A stretch of 64,000 bases of DNA, from contig NZ_AP018828.1 of assembly GCF_003966695.1 (NCBI RefSeq), positions 774,001 through 838,000 of the forward strand. The letters run 5' to 3'. The position numbers and the translations under genes are program-made. The stretch is from Asticcacaulis excentricus. GTDB lineage: Bacteria; Pseudomonadota; Alphaproteobacteria; Caulobacterales; Caulobacteraceae. This document shows, in pieces, positions 47,491 to 57,006 of the stretch. The number at the start of each line of letters is the position of its first letter. The stretch's first letter is position 1. The notes beneath the pieces were generated by a model. It was given only the letters and a program-made list of their open reading frames with translations, was not told the origin of the DNA and made no database searches.

Positions 47491-49716
47491 TTATTTCTTC
47501 AGCTTGCGGTCGAAGAAGTCGAGATACAACCGGTAGCGGAACAGGTTTTTCTCATTGCTGCGGATGCCGTGGCGGTCGCCCGGAAAGAGCATCAGCTCAA
47601 ACGGGATCGACTTCTTTTGCAGGGCATCGACGACGCGCGTGGTGTTTTGCAGGATGACGTTGTCGTCGGCCATGCCGTGCATCAGCAACAGGCTGCCCGG
47701 CTTGAGATTATCGAGGCGGTTGACCACATCATATTTGGCGTAGTTCTCGGCATTGGCCTGCGGCGTGGACATGTAGCGTTCGGTATAGGCGGTGTCATAA
47801 AGCCCCCACTCGGTCGGTGGCGCGCCGGCCGCTCCGGCGACAAACGGCGTGTCCTTGGCCGTCAGGGCCATCAGGGTGACAAAGCCGCCCTGCGACCAGC
47901 CCATAATGCCGATCTTCGCCGGATCGACATAGGGCAGGCTTTGCAGCCACTTCGCGCCCATGATCTGATCGTCGATATCCGGGCCGCCGAACTGCTTATA
48001 GATCGCGCGCTGGAACTTTACCGAGCGGTTGGGCGTGCCGCGATTGTCCAGCGTAAAGACGATGTATCCGGCCTCCTGGAACAGGCGGTTGGCGGGCGAC
48101 ACCCATCCGCGTCGCACGTCCTGACGCGCCGGGCCGCCATAGATGGAGACGATGACCGGGTACTTTTTCGCCGGGTCGAAGCCGCGCGGCTTGAGCATCA
48201 GCCAGTGCAGATCTTCGCCATCCACGGCCTTCAGTGTACCAAATTCCGGTGCGCTATAGGTGTCTTTATAGGTGAAATACGGGTGTTTGGCGTCCAGCGC
48301 GTTTTCCTCAATCCAGCGCACGCGCTTGCCTGTCGCGTCATAAAGCCCGGTCTGGGCCGGGGTTTGCGGGTCGGCATAGGTACCGATAAAGGCCTTGGCA
48401 TTGGGCGACACGTCGGTGGACCACCAGCCGCCGGCCTTGGTCACGGCGACAGGTTCGGACGGCTTGAGGTAGGAGGTTTTGTATAGCCCCATCTCGACCA
48501 CGGTCTTATAGGACGACTCAAACCATACCTCGCCCTTCGCCTCATCGACCGCCGCGACCCTGGCCACCGGGAAGTCGCCTTTGGTCACCTGACGGATCAG
48601 CTTGCCATCCTTGTCATAGAGGTAGAGGTGGTTATTGCCGTCGCGTTCCGAGGCCCACAAGAAACGCCCGTCCTTCAGGAAACGCAGGTCGTTATTCAAC
48701 TCGACCCAGGTGTCGGAGGTCTCGGTCAGGACGGTGCGCGGTGCCCCGCCAGTCAGCGGATATTGCAGCAGGTCCAGCGTCTTCTGATCGCGGCTGAGGC
48801 GCTGCACAAAGACGGACTGCCCGTCCGGGCTCCAGTTGACGCGCGCCAGATAGATGTCGCTGTTGGCCCCCAGATCGAGCGGCACATCCGTACCGGTTTT
48901 CAGGTCGTGCACAAACAGGGTGACGATGGCATTGGGACGCCCGGCCTTGGGGTAGCGCTGATCGACCGTGCGCGTCCCCGTGCCGCTGATCTCGAAGCGT
49001 TCGACGATATCGACCGGGCTTTCATCGACCTTGGCATAGACGATCTTCGTGCCGTCCGGCGACCACCAGTAGCCGGTGTAGCGGTTCAGTTCTTCCTGCG
49101 CGATAAACTCGGCCACGCCATAGGAGATGACACCCTCGCCCTTCGGCGTAATGGCGCGCTCGCTGCCGGTCGCGAGGTCGCGCACATAAAGCGTTTGATC
49201 GCGGACATAGGCCACCTGCCCGCCTTTGGGGTTCAGCTTGGCATCGACCTCATCGCCCGGCGTTTCGGTGGCGCGGCTGATCTTTTTGGTCGCCCGATCG
49301 ACCAGATAGATGTCGCCATCCAGCGGCACCAGCAGGGTTTTGGACGACGGGTCCCAGTCATAGGCCACGACGCCGCGCGCCGACACGCGCATCCGCTCAC
49401 GCCGCGCCTTTTCGGCCTCGGACAGTTCCTTGCCTTCGGACGACAGGGTGTCGGCATCGACCAGCACATAGGGCTCACCGCCCTTGACATCGACGGCCCA
49501 CAGGTCCTGCACCGTGGCATTGGTCAGCTTGGGCTTCAGGAAGGTCAGAAGCGTACCGTCCGGCGACAGGCGCGCGCCTACCGCCTTCGGCCCGGACAGG
49601 TCCGGATTGGCAAACACCCGCTCAGGGGTCAGCGTGGCCTGCGCAAAGACGGGGGAGACAACCGCCGCACCCATGAGGGCAACGGCAGAGACGGCAATAG
49701 TCAGCTTGGACGACAT
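47491..49716 (-). CDS. Secreted dipeptidyl peptidase IV-type S9 peptidase
   Basis: A 741-aa exoprotease with signal peptide (residues 1-25, ending VFAQ). The N-terminal beta-propeller includes YWWSPDGTKIVYAKVDESPV, in pieces, with the Glu-rich VAEFIAQEELNRYTGYWW stretch that binds substrate N-termini in DPPIV. The C-terminal hydrolase has the nucleophile GWSQGG (Ser about 608), an Asp in LLMHGMADDNV and the His in PGDRHGIRS. It is distinct from the S9 protein at 1.2 kb. Confidence 0.93.
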   Translation of the reverse strand: MSSKLTIAVSAVALMGAAVVSPVFAQATLTPERVFANPDLSGPKAVGARLSPDGTLLTFLKPKLTNATVQDLWAVDVKGGEPYVLVDADTLSSEGKELSEAEKARRERMRVSARGVVAYDWDPSSKTLLVPLDGDIYLVDRATKKISRATETPGDEVDAKLNPKGGQVAYVRDQTLYVRDLATGSERAITPKGEGVISYGVAEFIAQEELNRYTGYWWSPDGTKIVYAKVDESPVDIVERFEISGTGTRTVDQRYPKAGRPNAIVTLFVHDLKTGTDVPLDLGANSDIYLARVNWSPDGQSVFVQRLSRDQKTLDLLQYPLTGGAPRTVLTETSDTWVELNNDLRFLKDGRFLWASERDGNNHLYLYDKDGKLIRQVTKGDFPVARVAAVDEAKGEVWFESSYKTVVEMGLYKTSYLKPSEPVAVTKAGGWWSTDVSPNAKAFIGTYADPQTPAQTGLYDATGKRVRWIEENALDAKHPYFTYKDTYSAPEFGTLKAVDGEDLHWLMLKPRGFDPAKKYPVIVSIYGGPARQDVRRGWVSPANRLFQEAGYIVFTLDNRGTPNRSVKFQRAIYKQFGGPDIDDQIMGAKWLQSLPYVDPAKIGIMGWSQGGFVTLMALTAKDTPFVAGAAGAPPTEWGLYDTAYTERYMSTPQANAENYAKYDVVNRLDNLKPGSLLLMHGMADDNVILQNTTRVVDALQKKSIPFELMLFPGDRHGIRSNEKNLFRYRLYLDFFDRKLKK

Positions 49717-49790
49717 GGGGCGCTCCGGAAATCACTGCCGGAAGCTAGCCCCTTCCTCCGCAAAGGGTCAAGCGGTCACACGGGTAACTA

Positions 49791-50141
49791 TCACTGCGAC
49801 GGCCGCGACAGCACGTAAAGGGCGCACAACAGGCACACCCCCGCGGGCACAAAGGCCCACACGCCGCGCAGGGTGACGAAGCCGATCACCGACGACACGG
49901 CCATGCCGCTGACTGCCGCGATCTTGGCCGTCGGGCCGATGACACCGCGTTCACGGAAGGCGCGGATGGGTGGGCCGAACTTCGGGTGCGCCATGATGCG
50001 CCGCTCCCATTCCGGATTGGAGCGGGCAAAGATGACGGCGGCAATGATCAGAAACACCGTCGTCGGCAGAACCGGCACAAACATGCCGATGACGCCAAGC
50101 GCCACGAAACACAGGCCAAGCAGGTTCAGAACCACTCTCAT
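49791..50141 (-). CDS. YbaN/DUF454 inner membrane protein
   Basis: A 116-aa protein with hydrophobic segments at about 5-38 and 75-110. The DUF454 signature GMFVPVLPTTVFLIIAA is followed by FARSNPEWERRIMAHPKFGPPI, in pieces, and an amphipathic middle. Function unknown across the family. I chose the ATG at 50141; a TTG six bases upstream is possible. Confidence 0.88.
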   Translation of the reverse strand: MRVVLNLLGLCFVALGVIGMFVPVLPTTVFLIIAAVIFARSNPEWERRIMAHPKFGPPIRAFRERGVIGPTAKIAAVSGMAVSSVIGFVTLRGVWAFVPAGVCLLCALYVLSRPSQ

Positions 50142-50303
50142 TCTCAAACCATAGACCGAATTTCCGCCGCGTCCACCGTTCTTGTGCGGCTGCGCGGTTT
50201 CGCCGCTCCCGATAAGTTTACCGCCACGCCCCTGCTGCCCCGAACTGCGTTATGGTAAATTCATCCGATAAGAGAGTCGCCTTCATGCGGCCGGGAGGAA
50301 ACC

Positions 50304-50720
50304 ATGACTATCATCAATACCCTGCTCAGCCCCAACGGTCGGCTGTCGCGCATCGGCTTCTGGGGCTGGAGCCTGGGCATAGCCCTCGTCTGCGCAACCC
50401 TGTGGTGGCTACGGACCCATTATGGCACCGCAATGGGCCTGAGCCCGGCCGAGGGGCTGGACCCGATGTGGCTGGTTCTGGGGCTGCCGCTCCTGTGGAT
50501 CGGCTTCTGCCTGAGCGTCAAACGTTGGCATGATCGGGGCAAGTCCGGATGGTGGCTGATGGTCGGCCTCGTACCGGTGCTGGGGCAGCTCTGGACCCTG
50601 ATTGAATGTGGCTTTCTGGCCGGGCAAAGGGGCGGCAACCGCTTTGGTCCCTCACCCGAAGGCCACCGCCCGATGCTCAATGCCTATCGCCTTGAGGACA
50701 TGCCCGAAGACATGCCCTGA
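50304..50720 (+). CDS. DUF805 membrane protein, copy 1
   Basis: A 138-aa inner membrane protein with three to four hydrophobic segments. The DUF805 blocks are visible: GRLSRIGFWGWSLG at the start, LSVKRWHDRGKSGWW in the middle, WTLIECGFLAGQRGGNRFGP near the end. The ATG follows GGGAGGAAACC. Function unknown. A second copy is at 54.2 kb, and the two share VKRWHDR.KSGWW and LIECGFL. It is convergent with the dienelactone hydrolase gene, 11 bp away. Confidence 0.9.
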   Translation: MTIINTLLSPNGRLSRIGFWGWSLGIALVCATLWWLRTHYGTAMGLSPAEGLDPMWLVLGLPLLWIGFCLSVKRWHDRGKSGWWLMVGLVPVLGQLWTLIECGFLAGQRGGNRFGPSPEGHRPMLNAYRLEDMPEDMP

Positions 50721-50731
50721 AAGCTTTGACT

Positions 50732-51595
50732 TCACGCGAGATTTGCCTTGAAGAAACCAACCGTTCGCTGCCATGCCAGATCGGCGGCCGCCTTGTTGTA
50801 TCGGGCTGGTGAGGTATCATTATTGAAGGCGTGATTGACGCCTTCGTACATGTGAATCTCGAAACGCTTGCCTGCTGAGGTCAAGGCTGCCCGGTAGGCT
50901 TCGATCCCGGCATTGATACGTTCATCCAGACTGGCATAGTGCAGCATCAGCGGGGCCTGAATGCCGGGCACGTCGGCGAGAGGCGCCTGTGAGCCATAAT
51001 AGGCAACGCCAGCATCCAGTGCCTTCGACCGCGTGGCGATACGGTTGACCAGACCGCCGCCCCAGCAAAAGCCTATCGCCCCGGTCTTGCCGTTGCCTTT
51101 TGTATAACCGCTCAGCCAATTCAGATAGGTTTCAGCATTGGCCACGGTCTGCGTGCCGTCCAGCTTGCCGATCAGGGTGCGCGCCTCGTCCTCATTGGCC
51201 GGGGTGCCGCCCACAGGTGACAGGAAATCCGCACCCAGCGCCACAAAGCCTTCCAGCGCCAGCTTTCGGGTGACATCGCGGATATGCGGCGTCAGGCCGC
51301 GATTTTCATGGATGACCAGCACGCTCGGCAGCCTGCGCGACACAGCTTTGGGCCGCGCCAGATAGGCTTTCAGCCCCTCAATCATCACCTCTTCGGTCAC
51401 CAGACGGCTGTCATCGGCCGATACAACTTCTGCCGCCGCCGATCCGGCACTCAGAAGCGGCAGGACCGCTGCGGCGGCGGCCGCCGATCCGGTCAAGGCC
51501 GTCAGGCGGCTCATAAAGGCGCGGCGATCCAATGACGTATGGGTGAATTCATCATAGGCGTCGATCATCGCCTGTGTAACAACGGGTTTGTCCAT
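50732..51595 (-). CDS. Dienelactone hydrolase-family protein, probably exported
   Basis: A 287-aa alpha/beta hydrolase with a Cys nucleophile in GFCWGGG. It also has HENRGLTPHIRDV near 90, an Asp near the LDERINAG loop and a late His in GVNHAFNN. An internal twin-Arg-like stretch DRRAFMSRLTAL then a hydrophobic Ala-rich run (about 28-57) suggests Tat export. The substrate is unknown. I chose the ATG at 51595 because of its GGAGGG site. Confidence 0.87.
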   Translation of the reverse strand: MDKPVVTQAMIDAYDEFTHTSLDRRAFMSRLTALTGSAAAAAAVLPLLSAGSAAAEVVSADDSRLVTEEVMIEGLKAYLARPKAVSRRLPSVLVIHENRGLTPHIRDVTRKLALEGFVALGADFLSPVGGTPANEDEARTLIGKLDGTQTVANAETYLNWLSGYTKGNGKTGAIGFCWGGGLVNRIATRSKALDAGVAYYGSQAPLADVPGIQAPLMLHYASLDERINAGIEAYRAALTSAGKRFEIHMYEGVNHAFNNDTSPARYNKAAADLAWQRTVGFFKANLA

Positions 51596-51657
51596 ATAGC
51601 CCTCCAGTCTGAGGTTTCTACGCCCGAACCCCGCCCATCCTTCGGACATCACCCAGA

Positions 51658-51692
51658 AAAAAGCGGCTCCTGAGGATTAGGAACCGCTTTCA
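51658..51692 (-). terminator. Terminator after the TerC-family gene
   Basis: AAAGCGGCTCCT (51660-51671) pairs with AGGAACCGCTTT (51679-51690), one wobble. On the minus strand it ends in TTTTTT. Confidence 0.88.
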
Positions 51693-51744
51693 GAACGCAA
51701 TCCGATGAAGTGCCACCCTTATCGGACAATTTGTGCAGTCAAAC

Positions 51745-52515
51745 TTAATGCGCCGGTTTCGGGCCGAAGTGTTTGATGTCTTTTTCGGTGATATCCATAA
51801 AGTCCGGCACAATCTGGTTATATTCCGAGACCTTACCCGTATCGACCACGATGTCGCGGTGGCCTTCCCAGATCATGTTCAGCGCCACGTAGAGTACGAC
51901 GGCCAGACCGAAGAAGCCGATCCAGCGGTACTTGTGCAGGACCTTGGCGATAAAGTGCGAGGCGACCCCCATCAGGGCGATGGCCAGAATCAGGCCGAAG
52001 ACCATGATTTCGGGATGGGCGTGTGACGCCCCGGCCACGGCCAGCACATTGTCGAGCGACATCGACAGGTCGGCGATCAGGATCTGAATCACAGCCGCCT
52101 TGAAGCTCTTGCGTTTGGGTGCCGGAGCCGTCGCCCCGCCCGTGGTGGGATTGCCGTTGATATCGGCCCCGGTGGCGTCTTCGAGCGCCGCTTCGGCGTG
52201 TTCCTGCGCATGGGTATCGGGCTCGCGCAGTTCGCGCCACATCTTCCACGCCACCCACAGCAGAAGCAGCCCGCCCGCCAGCAGCAGACCGACAACCGTC
52301 AGAAGCTGCGCCGTCACCAGCACAAAGCCGATGCGCATAATGACCGCGGCGATCAGGCCATAAAGGATGGCCTTTTTGCGATCACTGGCTGCCAGACCTG
52401 CCGCCGCCAGACCGACCGCCACGGCATTATCACCGGCCATGACGATGTCGATAAAGACGACCTGAAAAAAGGCAGAGACCTGAGACGCGAACTCAGGATG
52501 GCTGAAAAAGTCCAT
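51745..52515 (-). CDS. TerC-family (YjbE-type) membrane protein
   Basis: A 256-aa membrane protein with about seven helices split by a cytoplasmic loop (about 97-140, rich in Ala/Thr/Pro). The two TerC half-motifs are FIDIVMAGDNAVAVGLAA and ADLSMSLDNVLAVAGASH, whose Asp residues probably bind metal. TerC relatives export Mn(II) or help metalate exported proteins. Which metal is moved here is not shown. The leader was checked for a Mn riboswitch and none was convincing. Confidence 0.9.
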   Translation of the reverse strand: MDFFSHPEFASQVSAFFQVVFIDIVMAGDNAVAVGLAAAGLAASDRKKAILYGLIAAVIMRIGFVLVTAQLLTVVGLLLAGGLLLLWVAWKMWRELREPDTHAQEHAEAALEDATGADINGNPTTGGATAPAPKRKSFKAAVIQILIADLSMSLDNVLAVAGASHAHPEIMVFGLILAIALMGVASHFIAKVLHKYRWIGFFGLAVVLYVALNMIWEGHRDIVVDTGKVSEYNQIVPDFMDITEKDIKHFGPKPAH

Positions 52516-52800
52516 GACGGGCCCGTAAATAAAAAGGTTTGCACACCCTCCTAGTTTTCACGTCCCACCTTGTCCAGAGGCAGAACGCATGACAGGCTGG
52601 AGAAACCGGCGGTTCGCCCTTGCGCGGGCGGCATGATTGTCAAGTTCGGGACTCTTTTTCCAACATGGATAGACACGGATGACGAACTTCGTACATCTGA
52701 ACGGATATCCGTGTCGGCGGGCAAGGCCCGCCATCCGTGTGTATCCGTGGTTGGACTCTACCTTATGGCCTTACGCGGGCTTTCGGTAATTAGGGGGCGT
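52516..52800. repeat. Gap between TerC and rlmB with inverted-repeat element (R3)
   Basis: No gene. Bases about 52658-52757 form an inverted element. CAACATGGATAGACACGGAT (52661-52680) is near-complementary to ATCCGTGTGTATCCGTGGTTG (52733-52753). The middle holds ATATCCGTGTCGGCGGGC with a GGCGGGC/GCCCGCC hairpin, almost identical in layout to the element at 59.1 kb. Confidence 0.8.
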
Positions 52801-53769
52801 TCAAACCGCGCGCCCCAAAGCCTCATACAGCGCAATCGACGTCGCATGGCTGACGTTCAGGCTCTCAAAGCCGCCCGGCATAGGGATTTTGACCAGATGG
52901 TCGCAATGTTCGGCCACCAGCCGCCGCAGCCCCTCGCCTTCTGAGCCCATGACGATGACCAGCGCCCGCGGGCTGCCGGCCTGACGCCAGCCCTGCTGTT
53001 CCAGAACGGCCTGAAGGCTGTGTTCAGCCTCCCCCGCCATGCCCAGACTGACAAAGCCGTTTTCCGTCAGGGACTCCAGCGCCCGCGACAGGTTGGTCAC
53101 CCGCGCGAAGGGCACTCTATCCATCGCCCCCGCCGCCGTCTTGGCCAGCACGCCCTGCATGACCGGCGAATGGCGGTCCTGCATGATCAGCCCGGCCGCG
53201 CCAAAGGCAGCGCAGGTGCGCAGGATGGCCCCGATATTTTGCGGGTCGGTCACCTGATCCAGCATGACCAGCACCGGGTGCGCCTGCCTCAGCGCCCCTT
53301 CCATCAGGCCGCTCAGGTCGTCGCCTTCCAGCGGTGGCCCGTTCAACGCCACGCCCTGATGCACCGCGCCTTGCGGCAGGAAGCCGGAAAATTCCGCCAT
53401 CTCGGTCAGGCGCACGTGCAGATCACCGCGCTTGGGGGCCACCTGCTCCAGCGCCTTTTGACGCTCTGGCGTGACATAGAGGCGAATCGGTCCGTGGCGG
53501 GACGGATTTTTCAGCGCCGCCTCCACCGCGTGCAGGCCCCATATCCAGCCGTCTTCGGATACCCGCGCCGACGGCTTGGCCCGTGTCTGAGAGTGGGCCT
53601 GCGTTTGGGCGCGCGCCGACTGAGCCGGGGCGTTGCCGCCCTTGTCGCGCGACTTATCCTTGGTAAAAGGTTTGGATTGTCCCGAAAAAGCGGTCTTCGA
53701 CCCCGATTTTTTAGGGCTATTGGCCCCTTTCCGCGATTTAGGGTCGTTGCGTTCGCGTTGGCTTGACAC
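52801..53769 (-). CDS. rlmB: SpoU/TrmH-family 23S rRNA 2'-O-ribose methyltransferase, RlmB-like
   Basis: Methylates a 23S rRNA guanosine 2'-OH (Gm2251 in E. coli). The protein (322 aa) has a basic, Lys/Ser/Gln-rich N-terminus (~85 aa), then the substrate-binding domain (WIWGLHAVEAALKNP). The SPOUT motifs are LDQVTDPQNIGAILRTCAAFG in pieces, VIVMGSEGEGLRRL and IPMPGGFESLNVSHATSIALYE in pieces. I chose the GTG at 53769, with GGAGCG upstream; the longer frame starts at TTG with no site. It is next to tRNA-Tyr, its usual neighbour. Confidence 0.88.
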   Translation of the reverse strand: MSSQRERNDPKSRKGANSPKKSGSKTAFSGQSKPFTKDKSRDKGGNAPAQSARAQTQAHSQTRAKPSARVSEDGWIWGLHAVEAALKNPSRHGPIRLYVTPERQKALEQVAPKRGDLHVRLTEMAEFSGFLPQGAVHQGVALNGPPLEGDDLSGLMEGALRQAHPVLVMLDQVTDPQNIGAILRTCAAFGAAGLIMQDRHSPVMQGVLAKTAAGAMDRVPFARVTNLSRALESLTENGFVSLGMAGEAEHSLQAVLEQQGWRQAGSPRALVIVMGSEGEGLRRLVAEHCDHLVKIPMPGGFESLNVSHATSIALYEALGRAV

Positions 53770-53930
53770 TATAAGACGCGCTCCGATATGAGGCCGATAA
53801 GGCTTTTTGGCGAGATTGGCGGTCTGTTTAATGCGGGCATCCACAGAAACCAAAAAGTTTTTTTGTTTTTGGACTTGTTCTTTGTTCAAAGATTGAGTTT
53901 AAGGACCACCTCGTTTCAACGGGCGCGCTT

Positions 53931-54014
53931 GGGGGAATGTCCCGAGCGGCAAAGGGGGCGGACTGTAAATCCGCTGCGTAAGCTTCGCAGGTTCGAGTCC
54001 TGCTTCCCCCACCA
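53931..54014 (+). tRNA. trnY: tRNA-Tyr (GTA)
   Basis: Acceptor GGGGGAA/TTCCCCC, anticodon loop in GGACTGTAAATCC giving GTA, long variable arm (CTGCGTAAGCTTCGCAG), GGTTCGAGTCC and encoded CCA. Confidence 0.97.
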
Positions 54015-54059
54015 CCGCGCGCCCTTGAAACGCTGTTCGGCCACGGCCCTGCCTCAAGG

Positions 54060-54133
54060 GCGGGTATAGCACAATGGTAGTGCAGCAGCCTTCCAAGCTG
54101 AGGATGTCGGTTCGATCCCGTCTACCCGCTCCA
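54060..54133 (+). tRNA. trnG: tRNA-Gly (TCC)
   Basis: Acceptor GCGGGTA/TACCCGC, anticodon loop CTTCCAA giving TCC, GGTTCGATCCC arm, encoded CCA. It is 45 bp after tRNA-Tyr, so they are probably one transcript. Confidence 0.97.
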
Positions 54134-54150
54134 AAATCTTCCCTAAAACC

Positions 54151-54522
54151 TCAGAGTTTGGTCGCCGGCCCGTAGCGGTTGTCGCCGCTTGTGCCTTCCA
54201 AAAAGCCGCACTCGATCAGCACCCATAGCCAGCCGATCAGCGGCACCAGCGTGATTAACGCCCACCACCCCGACTTGTTGCGATCGTGCCAGCGTTTGAC
54301 CTGTACAGCGAAGGTGGCATAGAGCACGCCCAGCCAGGCGACAAAGCCGATCAGCCCCACCCCGTCAAAGCGATAGGGCCGCAGCAAATTGATCCCGTGA
54401 TCGTCTCCGCCGAACAGGGCCACAAAGGCCGAGCTGATCAGCCACAAAAACACGCTATAGAGCCAGAAATCCCGGCGGCGAAAGCGTCCGCGATAGCTGA
54501 AAAAGGCGTTAGATATATCCAT
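54151..54522 (-). CDS. DUF805 membrane protein, copy 2
   Basis: A 123-aa inner membrane protein with DUF805 blocks: the opening SYRGRFRRRDFWLYSVF, the middle VQVKRWHDRNKSGWW and WVLIECGFLEGTSGDNRYGP near the end. It has three or four hydrophobic segments. It is related to the copy at 50.3 kb and of unknown function. The 3' end is 18 bp from tRNA-Gly on the opposite strand. Confidence 0.9.
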   Translation of the reverse strand: MDISNAFFSYRGRFRRRDFWLYSVFLWLISSAFVALFGGDDHGINLLRPYRFDGVGLIGFVAWLGVLYATFAVQVKRWHDRNKSGWWALITLVPLIGWLWVLIECGFLEGTSGDNRYGPATKL

Positions 54523-54585
54523 AACGGGACTCCTCCGTTGTGAATGGATACGTCCGAACGCCTTTGTTCGCTAATGAATTATTGT

Positions 54586-56304
54586 TCAGGCGGCGTCGCT
54601 GCCGCCAAAGCGCGCAGCCCAGTCGGCGACCATGTCGTCGTCGATCTTTTTGAACAGGACCTCGCCGGATCGGACCGCCGCACCCGCCGGCAGTTTGGAC
54701 AATTCGACCTGAGCGTCCGTCGTCGGCCAGTCGAGCGGCAGCTCGACACCCACACAGTCGGCAATCGACTGCGCCGCAAACGGCATCAGCGGCTGAGCGA
54801 GCACCGCATAGAGGCGCACCAGATTGAGGCCGTGACGCACAATCACGCCCGCGCGCTCGACATCGGTCTTGAAGGCCGTCCACGGGGCGGCCTCCTGAAG
54901 ATACTCGTTCCCGAGCACCCAGATACGCCGAACGGCCTGCGCCGCCTTGCGCATCTCCATGGCCTCAAAGGCCTCGGTCGCCTCCGCCAGCAAGGCCGAC
55001 AGATCGGCATAGAGCTTCTCTTCCAGCGGGCCCGCCTCGCCGCCTTCCGGCACCACACCGCCGAACTTCGACTCGGTGAATTTGAGGATGCGGTTGGCGA
55101 AATTGCCCAGCACGTCGGCCAGATCCTTGTTCACCGCGCTCTGGAACTGCTCCCAGGTAAACGACGAATCCGAGCCTTCCGGCGACTGCGAAATCAGATA
55201 CCAGCGCCAGTAGTCGGCAGGCAGCAGTTCCAGCGCCTGATCCATGAACACGCCGCGATTCATCGAAGTCGAAAACTTGCCGCCGTACCAGTTCAGCCAG
55301 TTGAACGCCTTCAGCGTATCGACCCTCTTCCACGGTTCACCCGACCCGATAAGGGTCGCCGGGAAGCTCACCGTGTGGAAGGCGACATTGTCCTTGCCCA
55401 TGAACTGCACATAGGTGACGTCGTCCGCCCCCTGATCGAGACGCCACCAGCCTTGCCAGCCGTCGGCATTTCCTTTCGCATTGAAATATTCCTGCGTGGC
55501 GCCGATATACTCCACCGGCGCATCAAACCACACGTAGAAGACCTTGTTTTCAAAGCCTTCTCTGGGCTTTCCGTCCTTGGTTACCGGCACGCCCCATTTA
55601 AGGTCGCGCGTAATGCCTCGGTCAATCAGCCCTTCTTCGAGGTGCTTCATGGCGATGGATTTGGCCAGTTGCGGCCACTGCGTCTTCGACTCGATCCACG
55701 CCCGCAACTGCGGCTCGACCTTTGTTTGCAGCAGATAGAGGTGTTTGGTGTCGCGCACCTCAAGGTTCCGCGACCCCGACACCGCCGAATAGGGATTGAT
55801 CAGGTCCGTCGGATCGAGCAACCGCCCGCAATTGTCGCATTGATCCCCGCGCGCCTTTTCGAACTTACAATGCGGACAGGTGCCTTCGACATAGCGATCC
55901 GGCAGGAAACGCCCGTCGTCGATGGAATAGACCATCTTGTCCGTGCGCTCCTCGATCAGGCCGTTACGATCCAGCGCCTCGCAAAAGGCCTGAGTCAGTT
56001 GGCGGTTTTCAGCCGAGCTTGACCGGCCGAACCAGTCATAGCTGAGCCCGAAGGCCTCACCGGCGGTCTTCTGGATCAGGTGCTGCTCGTCGCAATAGGT
56101 CTTCACGTCCTGCCCGGCCTTGGCGGCGGCCAGCTCAGCCGGCGTGCCGTGTTCGTCGGTCGCGCAGATATACAGCACCTCATGACCGCGCGCCCGCATG
56201 AACCGGGCATAGACATCGGCCGGCAGCATGGACCCGGCCAGATTGCCGAGGTGCTTGATGCCGTTGATATAGGGCAGCGCGGAAGTGATCAGAATGCGGG
56301 ACAT
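54586..56304 (-). CDS. metG: Methionyl-tRNA synthetase
   Basis: Charges tRNA-Met and initiator tRNA. The 572-aa protein opens [21 protein letters not shown] with the class I HIGH-like HLGN. It has a zinc knuckle CPHC...CDNC (about 140-160). KFSTS stands where KMSKS is usual. The DPYWRWYL-like [21 protein letters not shown] follows. No C-terminal dimerisation domain is present, as in many alphaproteobacteria. The ATG is 6 bp from the opposite tRNA region. Confidence 0.97.
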   Translation of the reverse strand: MSRILITSALPYINGIKHLGNLAGSMLPADVYARFMRARGHEVLYICATDEHGTPAELAAAKAGQDVKTYCDEQHLIQKTAGEAFGLSYDWFGRSSSAENRQLTQAFCEALDRNGLIEERTDKMVYSIDDGRFLPDRYVEGTCPHCKFEKARGDQCDNCGRLLDPTDLINPYSAVSGSRNLEVRDTKHLYLLQTKVEPQLRAWIESKTQWPQLAKSIAMKHLEEGLIDRGITRDLKWGVPVTKDGKPREGFENKVFYVWFDAPVEYIGATQEYFNAKGNADGWQGWWRLDQGADDVTYVQFMGKDNVAFHTVSFPATLIGSGEPWKRVDTLKAFNWLNWYGGKFSTSMNRGVFMDQALELLPADYWRWYLISQSPEGSDSSFTWEQFQSAVNKDLADVLGNFANRILKFTESKFGGVVPEGGEAGPLEEKLYADLSALLAEATEAFEAMEMRKAAQAVRRIWVLGNEYLQEAAPWTAFKTDVERAGVIVRHGLNLVRLYAVLAQPLMPFAAQSIADCVGVELPLDWPTTDAQVELSKLPAGAAVRSGEVLFKKIDDDMVADWAARFGGSDAA

Positions 56305-56487
56305 GCTCAGACCGTCTAAAACTCAGGAAATCGGCTTGTCCTTTAGACCATTTTGCCGCTCTGCACACAGGTTTGATGGCCAAAGCACGAAAAAATCTGT
56401 GGCGAAGGCGGCAAATCCGTTGCGTTCTGCGATGGCTCCCGGCATAAGGACGGCCCTGTCTGCGACAACCCCCATGACTCGCAGCGT

Positions 56488-56563
56488 GCCGGTTTAGCTC
56501 AGTTGGTAGAGCAGTTGTTTTGTAAACATCAGGTCGCGGGTTCGAATCCTGCAACCGGCACCA
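56488..56563 (+). tRNA. trnT: tRNA-Thr (TGT)
   Basis: Acceptor GCCGGTT/AACCGGC, D-arm GCTCAGTTGGTAGAGC, anticodon loop TTTGTAA giving TGT, GGTTCGAATCC arm, encoded CCA. One T-T pair in the anticodon stem is noted. It marks the edge of the small accessory patch to its right. Confidence 0.96.
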
Positions 56564-56579
56564 TAACATTGTTATTTTT

Positions 56580-56601
56580 CAGACGCTTAGTCTGTTTTTT
56601 C
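56580..56601 (+). terminator. Terminator after tRNA-Thr
   Basis: CAGAC (56580-56584), GCTTA, GTCTG (56590-56594), then TTTTTT. Confidence 0.85.
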
Positions 56602-57006
56602 CTTTAGATTCATGCTACTATGCGGAGACGATCATCCGTGTACGTCCACGCATTTCCACCAATATCCGCCGGGTGCCCGTGCGGTTTATGGGCAGATTTC
56701 GGGGCATCGGATGAGTGAACCCTTTCAGGTGCCCGCCCACCCTAACAGACCGGCAGCTTGTGGAACTGTTCGATCTGTCGGCCACCCTGCGCGGGGAAGC
56801 CAATACCGGGCACATGTGGCTGGCCCTGATGTTCCTCTCAAGGGTGCAGATACTTCACCGCATCAGGCGTGCACGCCAGCGGACATCACCGGATGCGGCC
56901 GGACCAAGGAACGATGAGCTGAACCGGGGGGAAAGGCACGGACATGCGTTTGAAGAAGCATCTACGCATCGGGCAAGCCGTCCTGCGGTCGCCCTCCCCG
57001 TCATAT
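56602..57006. other. Non-coding or decayed region after tRNA-Thr
   Basis: About 400 bp with no solid gene. From about 56711 two overlapping frames look like one broken gene: one gives MSEPFQVPAHP, the next gives LTDRQLVELFDLSATLRGEANTGHMWLALMF before losing coding character. This suggests a frameshifted remnant. I do not recognise a family. Confidence 0.3.

Noticed and set aside
52516-52660. Mn-responsive yybP-ykoY riboswitch ahead of the TerC-family gene
   Set aside because: The conserved core words of that riboswitch are not found in the minus-strand leader.
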